DNA of 64,000 bases from Pelomonas parva (lineage in GTDB: Bacteria; Pseudomonadota; Gammaproteobacteria; Burkholderiales; Burkholderiaceae_C): contig NZ_JBIGHV010000007.1 of the NCBI RefSeq assembly GCF_043555835.1, forward strand, positions 62,001-126,000, read 5' to 3'. Positions 55,210 through 62,505 of this stretch are shown here, in pieces. The notes beneath the pieces are model-generated. The model had not been told where the DNA came from. It made no database searches and saw only the letters and a list, made by a program, of their open reading frames with translations. The stretch's first letter is position 1; each line of letters begins with the position of its first letter. A program made the translations under genes and the position numbers.

Positions 55210-56496
55210 ATGAGGCTGCTCCCGGCCGACCTGCCCGAGCGAGCTGCCCTCTCGCTGGAGGTGCACGCGCGGCCGTCGGAGCCGCTGGCGGCGCCTGGCC
55301 GTGCCAGCTATGCGGCGGTGCTGGTGGACGCCGACGAGCGCGAGCGCGAGCTGGCCCACCTCGCCCGGCTGTGCCGAACGCACGGCCAGGCGCCGCCGGC
55401 CGCCGATGCGGTGCACTGGAGTGGCCTGATCGGCGGCCTGCGGCTCAAGTGGGAGCGCCATGGCGAGTTCTCCAGCTACACGCTGCTGATGGCGGCGCGC
55501 GCAACCGCGCCGTTTGTCGACTCCGCCGCTGCCAACCTGCCGCCCGGCTGGCTGGCTGGCGTGCCGGGCATGACGGTCTATGCCGGCCATGCCGAACTGC
55601 TGCAGGCCGAGGACGCGCCCGCGCTGCCCGACCTGCAGCAGCAGTTCTTCGCTGGCAACGCAGTCGTCGGCAGCGCCGTGGGCGATGGCGCGGGCCTGGC
55701 CTACTCCGACTTCCTCATCCATCCCGACGGCTTTGGCCGCATGCTGCTGGTGGACCAGGGCCTCACGCCGCTGATGGCCGGCCGCATGCTGCAGCGGCTG
55801 TTCGAGATCGAGGCCTACCGCATGATGGCCTTGCTGGCCTTCCCGGTGGCGCGCCGCCTGTCGCCGCGCATCCTCGCCATCGAGCGCGCGCTGGCGGGCC
55901 TCACCGATGACATCGCCCGCGACGGGGGGCGTGACGAGAAGCTGTTGCACGAGTTGACCCGTCTGGCGGCCGAGGTGGAGAGTGGCCTGTCCGCCAGCCA
56001 GTTCCGCTTCGGCGCCTGCCGGGCCTATGCCGAACTGGTGCGAACCCGCATCGGCGAGCTGCGCGAGCGGCGGCTGAGCGGCCTGCAGACCATCGACGAA
56101 TTCATGGGCCGCCGCTTCACACCTGCCGTGGCCACCTGCGCCACCGTGTCGCAGCGCATGCACGATCTGTCCGAGCGCGTCGCCCAGGCCAGTCACCTGC
56201 TGTCCACGCGGGTCGACATTGCCCGCGAACACCAGAACCACGCGCTGCTGGCCTCCATGGACCGGCGCGCCAAGATGCAGCTGCGGCTGCAGCAGACGGT
56301 CGAGGGCCTGTCCATCGCCGCCATCGTCTACTACATGGCCGGCGTGGTGGGCTACGTCGCCAAGGGCGGGCGCTCGCTGGGCGCACCGCTTGACGTCGAC
56401 CTGTTCGTGGGCCTGAGCGTGCCGGTCCTGGCGCTGTTGGCCTTCAATGCGGTGCGCAAGGCGCGGCGCCGCGCGCGTGAAAACGAGGCGGTCTGA
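55210..56496 (+). CDS. DUF3422 family membrane protein
   Basis: 428 residues. The opening LSLEVHARPSEPLAAPGRASYAAVLVD and the middle FGRMLLVDQGLTPLMAGRMLQRLFEIEAYRMMALLAFPVARRL are hallmarks of DUF3422. A long helical, probably coiled-coil region follows (about 240-365), then two C-terminal membrane segments (about 375-392 and 400-416). Function is unknown; the family occurs outside phototrophs. It lies 20 bases after hip and 6 bases before bchI, so it is transcribed with photosynthesis genes here. Confidence 0.85.
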   Translation: MRLLPADLPERAALSLEVHARPSEPLAAPGRASYAAVLVDADERERELAHLARLCRTHGQAPPAADAVHWSGLIGGLRLKWERHGEFSSYTLLMAARATAPFVDSAAANLPPGWLAGVPGMTVYAGHAELLQAEDAPALPDLQQQFFAGNAVVGSAVGDGAGLAYSDFLIHPDGFGRMLLVDQGLTPLMAGRMLQRLFEIEAYRMMALLAFPVARRLSPRILAIERALAGLTDDIARDGGRDEKLLHELTRLAAEVESGLSASQFRFGACRAYAELVRTRIGELRERRLSGLQTIDEFMGRRFTPAVATCATVSQRMHDLSERVAQASHLLSTRVDIAREHQNHALLASMDRRAKMQLRLQQTVEGLSIAAIVYYMAGVVGYVAKGGRSLGAPLDVDLFVGLSVPVLALLAFNAVRKARRRARENEAV

Positions 56497-56502
56497 ACAC
56501 CG

Positions 56503-57522
56503 ATGAGCACACCCTTTCCTTTTTCTGCCATCGTCGGCCAGGACGAGATGAAGCGCGCCATCCTGATCGCCGCCGTTGAGCCCGCCATCGGCGGCCTGCT
56601 GGTCCTGGGCGACCGCGGCACCGGCAAGTCCACCGCCGTGCGTGGCCTGGCTGCGCTGCTGCCTAAGATGCGCGCGGTGCAGGGTTGCCGCTACCACTGC
56701 GACCCGGCGGTGTCTTCCGCCTGCGAAGACTGCGCGCGGCTGAAGTCGGCCGGCCGCCTCAAGACCGAAGAGCTGCCCGTCCCCGTCGTCGACCTGCCGC
56801 TGGGCGCCAGCGAGGACCGGGTGTTGGGCGCGCTCGACCTGGAGCGGGCGCTGTCGCAGGGCATCAAGGTCTTCGAGCCCGGCCTGCTGGCGCGCGCCCA
56901 CCGCGGCTTTCTGTACATCGACGAGGTCAACCTGCTGGAGGACCACCTCGTCGACCTGCTCATCGACGTGGCCGCCTCGGGCGAGAACGTCATCGAGCGC
57001 GAGGGCCTGAGCGTGCGCCACCCCGCGCGCTTCGTGCTGGTGGGCAGCGGCAACCCCGAGGAGGGCGAACTGCGGCCGCAGCTGCTGGACCGCTTCGGCC
57101 TGTCGGTCGAGGTGAAGACGCCCACCGACATTGCCCAGCGCGTGGAGGTCGTGCGCCGCCGGGACGCCTTCGAGCGCGACCCCGTCGCCTTCACGACGAC
57201 GTGGGCCAAGCAGGACGTGAAGGTGCGCCGGCAGATCCTGCAGGCCCGCGACCGCCTGACCGACCTCGCCGTCAGCGACGCCGTGCTGCACCGCGCCGCC
57301 GAGTTGTGCGTGGCGGTGGGCAGCGACGGCCTGCGCGGCGAGCTGACGCTGATGCGTGCCGCCCGCGCGCTGGCCGCGCTGCAGGCTGCGCCGGAGGTCA
57401 CGCTGGCGCATCTGCGCGAGATCGCCGTGCCCGCGCTGCGCCACCGGCTGCGCCGCAATCCGCTGGACGACACCGGCTCGGGCGAGCGCATCGAGCGTGC
57501 GGTGGCCGAGTTGTGGACTTGA
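56503..57522 (+). CDS. bchI: magnesium chelatase ATPase subunit I
   Basis: 339 residues. AAA+ ATPase: Walker A GDRGTGKST (about 36-44), Walker B GFLYIDEVNLLE (about 143-154), sensor GSGNPEEGELRPQLLDRFG with the arginine finger region, and a helical lid. It forms the hexameric motor that drives Mg insertion by BchH. Immediately upstream of bchD, whose start overlaps its end. Confidence 0.97.
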   Translation: MSTPFPFSAIVGQDEMKRAILIAAVEPAIGGLLVLGDRGTGKSTAVRGLAALLPKMRAVQGCRYHCDPAVSSACEDCARLKSAGRLKTEELPVPVVDLPLGASEDRVLGALDLERALSQGIKVFEPGLLARAHRGFLYIDEVNLLEDHLVDLLIDVAASGENVIEREGLSVRHPARFVLVGSGNPEEGELRPQLLDRFGLSVEVKTPTDIAQRVEVVRRRDAFERDPVAFTTTWAKQDVKVRRQILQARDRLTDLAVSDAVLHRAAELCVAVGSDGLRGELTLMRAARALAALQAAPEVTLAHLREIAVPALRHRLRRNPLDDTGSGERIERAVAELWT

Positions 57523-59282
57523 CCGAGTTCGACCCGGGGCTGCAGGCGATCTGTCTGCTGGCGGTAGACCCACAAGGCCTTGGCGGCCTGTGCCTGCGTG
57601 GCGCGGCTGGCCCGGCGCGTGATGCGCTGCTGGCCACGCTTCGTCGTTTGCTCCCGGCTGAAACACCCTGGCGCCGCCTGCCGCTGCAGGTCGACGATGA
57701 ACGCCTGCTGGGCGGCCTGGACCTGGGCCTGAGCCTGGCCGCCGGCCGGCCCGTGGCGCAAGCCGGCCTGCTGGCCGAGGCCGATGGCGGCGTGCTGCTG
57801 CTGCCCATGGCCGAGCGAGTGGACGCCGGGCTGGCGGCCAAGCTGGCGTCGGCGCTGGAGCAGGGCGCGTCGCGCTTTTGCGTCGTGGCGCTGGACGAAG
57901 GGCAGTCGGCCGAAGAGCAACTGCCGGCCGGCCTGCTGGAGCGGCTGGCGTTGATCGCGAGCCCGGCTGCGCCCGACCTTGCGGCGGGATTGGCGGGGCT
58001 GAGCGAGGGTCAGGCCTTGCCGTTTGATCTGGCCGAAGCGCGGCAGCGGCTGGCTCGCATCCCTTACGACGACGCCACCGTGGAGGCGCTGTGCGGCACG
58101 GCTGCCGCGCTGGGCTTGCAGTCGTTGCGCGCTCCCTGGCAGGCCTGGCGCGCGGCCTGCGCGGCGGCGGCCATTGCGGGGCGGGATGCAGTGACGCAGG
58201 CCGATGCCGAACTGGCCGCTCGGCTGGTGTTGGCGCCGCGTGCGCGCGCCTTGCCGCAGGCGCAGGCTGAGGCCGAATCAGCGCAGGCACCTGAGCCTTC
58301 AGCTTCGCCCGAGCCACAGCCGTCAGCACCCGAAGCCGCCGACGCCTCGCCACCCGAGCCCAGCGAAGGCGAGCAGCAGGCCCAGCAACTGCAGGAACAA
58401 ATGATCGCTGCAGCCCAGGCCGCCATCCCGCCCGGCCTACTGGCCAGCCTGGCCGGCGTGCCCACGAAAGGCGGCGCGGGCGCCGGCCGGCGCGGTGCTG
58501 CCGCCCGCCCGGCGCAAAGCGGCCGGCCGCTGGCGTCGCGGCGTGGCAGCCTGCGCGCCGGTAGCCGGCTGGACCTGCTCGCCACCATGCGCGCCGCCAT
58601 CCCCTGGCAGCGCCTGCGTATGCTGGAGCGCGAGCAGCAAGGCCTGGCCCCCGTTCTTGGTCAAACATCGGCCCGCCTGCTGCTGCGGCGCGATGACTTC
58701 CACATCAAGCGCTACCGCCGCCCCAACGAGACGACGACGGTCTTCGTCGTCGACGCCTCCGGCTCCCAGGCGCTCAACCGCCTGGCCGAGGCCAAGGGCG
58801 CGGTGGAGCTGCTGCTGGCCGACTGCTATGTGCGCCGCGACCGCGTGGCGCTGATCGCGTTTCGCGGCGAAGGCGCCGAGGTGCTGCTGCCGCCCACCCG
58901 CTCCCTGGTGCGCGCGCGGCGGTCACTGTCCGGCCTGCCTGGCGGCGGCGGCACGCCGCTGGCGGCCGGCATCGAGGCGGCCTGGCTGTTGGGCAGCAGC
59001 CTGCAGTCGCGCGAGGGCGGCCGGGCGGTGCTCGTCTTCCTGACGGATGCCCGCGCCAACATCGCCCGCGACGGCAGCGCCGGCAGGGGGGCTGCGATGC
59101 AAGACGCGCTGGCCGCCGCCCAGCGCCTGCGCGCGGAAGGCCTGGCCAGCGTGCTCATCGACACCTCGCCCCGCCCCCAGCCGGCCGCGATGGCGCTGGC
59201 CCAGGCGATGGCGGCGCGCTATGTGCCGTTGCCGCAGGGGCAGGCGGCGCAGGTGTATGCGGCGGTGGCGAGGGTGGGTTGA
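57513..59282 (+). CDS. bchD: magnesium chelatase subunit D
   Basis: 589 residues from GTG 57513 (VDLTEFDPGLQ), overlapping bchI by 10 bases. An inactive AAA-like N-domain without a clear P-loop (1-200) is followed by an Ala/Pro/Glu-rich acidic linker (about 240-310) and a C-terminal integrin I-type domain with the MIDAS motif VVDASGSQALNRL, then GGGGTPLAAGIEAA. It bridges the BchI ring and BchH. It ends the rightward photosynthesis operon, followed by a hairpin at 59329-59352. Confidence 0.95.
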   Translation: MDLTEFDPGLQAICLLAVDPQGLGGLCLRGAAGPARDALLATLRRLLPAETPWRRLPLQVDDERLLGGLDLGLSLAAGRPVAQAGLLAEADGGVLLLPMAERVDAGLAAKLASALEQGASRFCVVALDEGQSAEEQLPAGLLERLALIASPAAPDLAAGLAGLSEGQALPFDLAEARQRLARIPYDDATVEALCGTAAALGLQSLRAPWQAWRAACAAAAIAGRDAVTQADAELAARLVLAPRARALPQAQAEAESAQAPEPSASPEPQPSAPEAADASPPEPSEGEQQAQQLQEQMIAAAQAAIPPGLLASLAGVPTKGGAGAGRRGAAARPAQSGRPLASRRGSLRAGSRLDLLATMRAAIPWQRLRMLEREQQGLAPVLGQTSARLLLRRDDFHIKRYRRPNETTTVFVVDASGSQALNRLAEAKGAVELLLADCYVRRDRVALIAFRGEGAEVLLPPTRSLVRARRSLSGLPGGGGTPLAAGIEAAWLLGSSLQSREGGRAVLVFLTDARANIARDGSAGRGAAMQDALAAAQRLRAEGLASVLIDTSPRPQPAAMALAQAMAARYVPLPQGQAAQVYAAVARVG

Positions 59283-59328
59283 GCGGGCTGCAATACAACG
59301 AGGGCGTCCTAGCGGGCATGCAACTGCT

Positions 59329-59354
59329 AGGTTGGTTCGGCCGCACCAACCTTT
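59329..59354 (+). terminator. probable terminator of the bchI-bchD transcript
   Basis: AGGTTGG (59329-59335) pairs with CCAACCT (59346-59352) around a ten-base loop, followed by TTT. It lies 46 bases after the bchD stop and before the retron promoter. The T-run is short, so strength is uncertain. Confidence 0.5.
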
Positions 59355-59373
59355 GTTGAACGCTCGAATCGTC

Positions 59374-59446
59374 ATTCGCTGTGGGCGCATGAGATTCGCT
59401 GTTGGCGAAAATTGTTTTGACGCCGAAGCAGTGGTCCGGCTACACT
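59374..59446 (+). promoter_or_regulatory. retron promoter with upstream tandem repeat
   Basis: TTGACG (59417-59422), 18 bases, then TACACT (59441-59446) give a sigma-70-type promoter whose start would fall at about 59453, just before the a1 repeat of the retron RNA. Upstream, ATTCGCTGTGGGCG (59374-59387) and ATTCGCTGTTGGCG (59394-59407) are direct repeats with 13 of 14 identities, offset by 20 bp. They may be bound by the HTH protein encoded in the same operon. Confidence 0.6.
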
Positions 59447-59468
59447 CGCGCCGCGGTTGCGGAGATTT

Positions 59469-59675
59469 ATGTCTCGTAGCAATGGGGGCTTCGGCCCTGC
59501 GGGGGTGTTACAGCCCCTACCCAATCCCAGACCAGACGGCGGCGCGGTCCCACGACCACGGCTCTCCGGCAGGCAGGGGATAGCCGAGTCCGACGAGAGC
59601 CGGACTCGGGTAACTGGCTCAGGGGGAAAAGCGCGGTTTTCTCCAGGTTGTTTCCATCACGAGCGTACGAGAGGC
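59469..59675 (+). ncRNA. retron msr-msd RNA
   Basis: The a1 arm ATGTCTCGTA (59469-59478) pairs with the a2 arm TACGAGA-gg-CAT (59666-59677, two-base bulge). The base right after a1 is G in TAGC (G59479), the context of the 2'-5' branching guanosine in known retrons. The msr part holds a GGGC-UUCG-GCCC hairpin (59486-59497) and a GGGG/CCCC stem (59502-59517). The presumed msd part holds an eight-pair stem CCGAGTCC/GGACTCGG (59584-59609) and GGGGAAAA/TTTTCTCC (59623-59644). Reverse transcription would begin opposite about 59665. Exact msr/msd border is not visible. Confidence 0.72.
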
Positions 59676-59711
59676 ATCAGGCTAAGGCGGGAGGTCCCGC
59701 TGAGGTTGTTG

Positions 59712-59924
59712 ATGTCGCGTCGTGAAAGGCCCCAAATGACAACCAAAGAAACCGCAAAACCGTGTCCGTCGACGGAACGGAAGAAGTCGAAGGTCGTGAT
59801 CCTCAAGGAGGTTCTCGGCTGGGCAGCAACCCTCTACCGGGTGTTCAACCTGGTGGATGGACGTTGGAACTGGGTCAAGGAGCACTGGCAAGTGCTTCGT
59901 GACTGGTTTGTCGACTTCCTGTGA
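59712..59924 (+). CDS. small tryptophan-rich retron-associated protein
   Basis: 70 residues from ATG 59712 (TGAGG six bases upstream), or 62 residues from ATG 59736 (GAAAGG six bases upstream). The N-terminal third is Lys/Arg/Pro-rich; the rest is hydrophobic and aromatic (VVILKEVLGWAATLYRVF) ending in a segment with four Trp in about 20 residues. It looks like a helical, membrane-active or RNA-binding peptide, though no family is recognised. It lies between the retron RNA and the HTH gene; its TGA overlaps the GTG of the HTH gene. It is the best candidate for a toxic effector of the retron. Confidence 0.5.
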   Translation: MSRRERPQMTTKETAKPCPSTERKKSKVVILKEVLGWAATLYRVFNLVDGRWNWVKEHWQVLRDWFVDFL

Positions 59925-60277
59925 AGACGACTACTCCTGATCTTTTTACTGCCAGGACCATGATGTTGAACGAAGCGCTAAGGCTTGTCAGGGCCTATCA
60001 CGACCTCTCGCAGTCGGAGCTATCCGCCCAGTTGGGTATCTCCAACTCCTATTTGTCGGAGATTGAGTCTGGCAAGAAGCAGCCAACACTCGAGATGTTG
60101 AACAGATATAGCGAGCATTTCGATATTCCGGTTTCGTCGCTGCTGTTCTTTTCGGAGAATCTTCACCAAACAGGGCTCACCAGCAATCTGCGCGTTGGAG
60201 CCGCAAAGAAAGTTTTGGCATTACTTCATTGGGTTGAAGCAAAAAGTGTCAGCAAGTCCGAATCCAGCGCCAGGTAA
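59921..60277 (+). CDS. Xre-family HTH protein of the retron
   Basis: 118 residues from GTG 59921, overlapping the small ORF by four bases (GTGA); ATG 59960 is an alternative. A Cro/C1-type helix-turn-helix occupies about residues 18-75: LRLVRAYHDLSQSELSAQLGISNSYLSEIESGKKQPTLEMLNRY. The short C-terminus may mediate dimer or RT contacts. Some retron groups carry exactly such an HTH partner (type VI in the published scheme, as I recall). It could repress the retron promoter or hold the small ORF product inactive. The end overlaps the RT gene. Confidence 0.8.
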   Translation: MKTTTPDLFTARTMMLNEALRLVRAYHDLSQSELSAQLGISNSYLSEIESGKKQPTLEMLNRYSEHFDIPVSSLLFFSENLHQTGLTSNLRVGAAKKVLALLHWVEAKSVSKSESSAR

Positions 60278-61319
60278 GGCGCGCAAGTCATACGCATTGA
60301 ATCAGTGTGCCCTCTACAAGGTGGGCTCCAAGAAGCGGCTGGCGCAGATCCTCGAAGTCAGTGCCGGCGATTTGACGAGGCTGTCGGTTGACGATGGCAA
60401 TTTCGAAATCTTCGAACTCGAAGCACAGGTTTGTGAGTTCACCGGTAGGACGCGAAAGGCGCGATGGGTGCAGAACCCGGTCCCCGATCTGAAGATCGTG
60501 CTTGCGCGGATAGCCAAGCTGCTTTCCCGTATCCAATCTCCGGACTACTGCCACGGCGCGACACCTGGTCGGTCATACCGATCTAACGCTCTGGCTCATG
60601 TCGGCGCACGGTCAGTCGCTACGTTCGACCTCAAGGAATTTTTCCCATCCACATCGTCGAAACAGGTCTTCCGCTTCTTCCTGAAGGATTTGCAGTGCGC
60701 ACCGGATGTGGCTGGACTCCTTACAGATCTCTGCACCTACAGGCGCGCGCTACCCACCGGCGCGCCGTCAAGCCCGATCCTGGCCTACTGGGCTAATCGA
60801 GGCTTGTTCGAAGCAGTTGATCGACGCGGTAAAGAGCTAAAGCTGAAGCTGTCGGTCTATGTCGACGACATCACTCTGTCTGGAGACGCGATCCCGCGCA
60901 GTCTGACTGACCAAATGGAAGGCATCGTCGAGAGCCATGGACATAAGCTGTCTGGGGATAAGACTAGGCTCTTCGGCCCCGGGCGTCCCAAGCATGTCAC
61001 CGGCGTTGTCATCGCGGGCGGGGCACTGCGTGTGCCGCACACCCGGTTTCGCAAGGCCCGCGCCATTCGAGCCGCATTTGACGCGGAGAAGGACTGTCAG
61101 AAGCGCGCGCTGCTGGCCGCCAAACTGTGTGGTCTTTTGGGGGAGGCTGCCTTCTTGGACGTCCGTTACAAGCGAATGGCCGCCGACAGCGTGAGGCTGT
61201 TGGCCGCCGCGAAATCGAAACTGCCTGCACGTTCTGCTCGCACACGGGTATGCAAAGCCAAACGAGCAGCAGCCTCGGGAACCAAGCGTTGGCAGGTGGC
61301 CGGCCCTGTTCCGTTCTGA
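60246..61319 (+). CDS. retron reverse transcriptase
   Basis: 357 residues from GTG 60246, or 374 from TTG 60195; both overlap the HTH gene and neither has a strong ribosome site, so translation is probably coupled. Retron RT hallmarks, numbered from TTG 60195: NALAH (NAxxH, 131-135), ATFDLKEFFPS (motif A, 142-152), LPTGAPSSPILA (motif B, 186-197), YVDD (motif C, 222-225), SGDKTRLFGPG (motif D) and HVTGVVI with the VTG triad (268-270). The N-terminal LYKVGSKKRLAQIL block is also typical. It copies the msd RNA into branched msDNA. GC is visibly lower than in neighbouring bch genes, suggesting transfer. Confidence 0.95.
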   Translation: MSASPNPAPGKARKSYALNQCALYKVGSKKRLAQILEVSAGDLTRLSVDDGNFEIFELEAQVCEFTGRTRKARWVQNPVPDLKIVLARIAKLLSRIQSPDYCHGATPGRSYRSNALAHVGARSVATFDLKEFFPSTSSKQVFRFFLKDLQCAPDVAGLLTDLCTYRRALPTGAPSSPILAYWANRGLFEAVDRRGKELKLKLSVYVDDITLSGDAIPRSLTDQMEGIVESHGHKLSGDKTRLFGPGRPKHVTGVVIAGGALRVPHTRFRKARAIRAAFDAEKDCQKRALLAAKLCGLLGEAAFLDVRYKRMAADSVRLLAAAKSKLPARSARTRVCKAKRAAASGTKRWQVAGPVPF

Positions 61320-61458
61320 CAGGCGACCGCTGGGTCGCGTCATTGAGACGACAAGCGCTGATCTCACGACTGCGACAGCCGCCACTCAGCCATCATGTCC
61401 AACACGCCGTTTTGCATGCTCGGGCGACGTTTTTTCGATGGCACATACACATCGACCC

Positions 61459-62505
61459 ATGACCGAACTGACCGCCTTCCACACCGACATCAAGTCCATC
61501 CTGGAGCAAGCCCGCAGCAAGGCGCGCTCGGCGGTGAACTCGGCCATGGTGGAGGCGTACTGGCTGATCGGCCAGCGCATCGTGCAGGAAGAGCAGCAGG
61601 GGCAGCACAAGGCCCAGTACGGCGCGCGGCTGCTGGAGAACCTGTCTCGGGCGCTGACCGAGAACTTTGGCAAAGGCTTCTCCTATGCCAACCTGCGCAA
61701 TTTCCGCCAGTTCTACCTGACCTACCCCGACTGGGAGATTTGCTACACAGCGTGTAGCAAATTGAGCTGGAGCCACAACCGGCTGATCATGCGGGAGGAC
61801 GACCCCAAGGCCAGGGCCTACTACCTGGCCGAGGGCGCTGCGCAGCAATGGACCGTGCGGCAGCTGGAGCGCAACCTGCAGAGCCGCAGTTTCCAACGCC
61901 TGTTGTCGTCTCAAGGCAAGACCGAAGCCAGCGGCGCAGCGAGCCTTGAGTCGCTGGGCGACTTCATCAAGGACCCCTACGTGCTGGAGTTTCTGCAGCT
62001 GCCGGAATCGGCCCGGCTCCGGGAGAGTGAGCTGGAGCAAGCCATCATCGACGAGCTGCAGAAGTTCCTGCTGGAGCTGGGCAAGGGCTTCTCGTTCGTG
62101 GCGCGGCAGATGCGCATCAGCACCGAGACCAGCCATTTCTTCATGGACCTGGTGTTCTACAACTACCTGCTCAAGTGCTTCGTCATCATCGACCTGAAGA
62201 CGGGCACGCTCACCCACCAGGACATCGGCCAGATGGACATGTATGTGCGCATGTTCGACGACCTCAAGCGCGGCGAGGACGACAACCCGACCATCGGTCT
62301 CATCCTGTGCGACAGCAAGGATGAGACCGTCGTCAAGTATTCGGTCATCAAGGAAAGCCAGCAGCTCTTCGCCTCCAAGTATCAGCGGGTGCTGCCCACC
62401 GAGGCCGAACTGATTGCCGAGATCGAGCGGGAGAAGCGCTTGATCGGCGCACAACGTGATTTGCCCGATGCGCCCGGCGCAGCAGACCCAGACGACACCC
62501 TATGA
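61459..62505 (+). CDS. DUF1016 (YhcG-like) PD-(D/E)XK nuclease domain protein
   Basis: 348 residues from ATG 61459; ATG 61438 in frame would add seven. The N-terminal DUF1016_N helical domain (about 15-165) is recognised by YWLIGQRIVQEEQQG, YGARLLENLSRALTENFGKGFSYANLRNFRQFY and LSWSHNRLIM ... WTVRQLERNL. The C-terminal nuclease domain has FMDLVFYNYLLKCFVIIDLKTGTLTHQDIGQMDMYVRMFDDL with the D...D-x-K active-site pattern. Such proteins are widespread near defence and restriction genes; the exact role is unknown. Stop overlaps the next ATG. Confidence 0.9.
   Translation: MTELTAFHTDIKSILEQARSKARSAVNSAMVEAYWLIGQRIVQEEQQGQHKAQYGARLLENLSRALTENFGKGFSYANLRNFRQFYLTYPDWEICYTACSKLSWSHNRLIMREDDPKARAYYLAEGAAQQWTVRQLERNLQSRSFQRLLSSQGKTEASGAASLESLGDFIKDPYVLEFLQLPESARLRESELEQAIIDELQKFLLELGKGFSFVARQMRISTETSHFFMDLVFYNYLLKCFVIIDLKTGTLTHQDIGQMDMYVRMFDDLKRGEDDNPTIGLILCDSKDETVVKYSVIKESQQLFASKYQRVLPTEAELIAEIEREKRLIGAQRDLPDAPGAADPDDTL

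Noticed and set aside
55171..58668. 1165-codon minus-strand open frame
   Set aside because: Antisense to DUF3422, bchI and bchD; composition (Ala, Arg, His, Gln) is typical of a shadow of GC-rich codons.
61395..61757. Overlapping plus-strand ORF at the start of the DUF1016 gene
   Set aside because: It is out of frame with the strongly supported DUF1016 protein and shows no family features.
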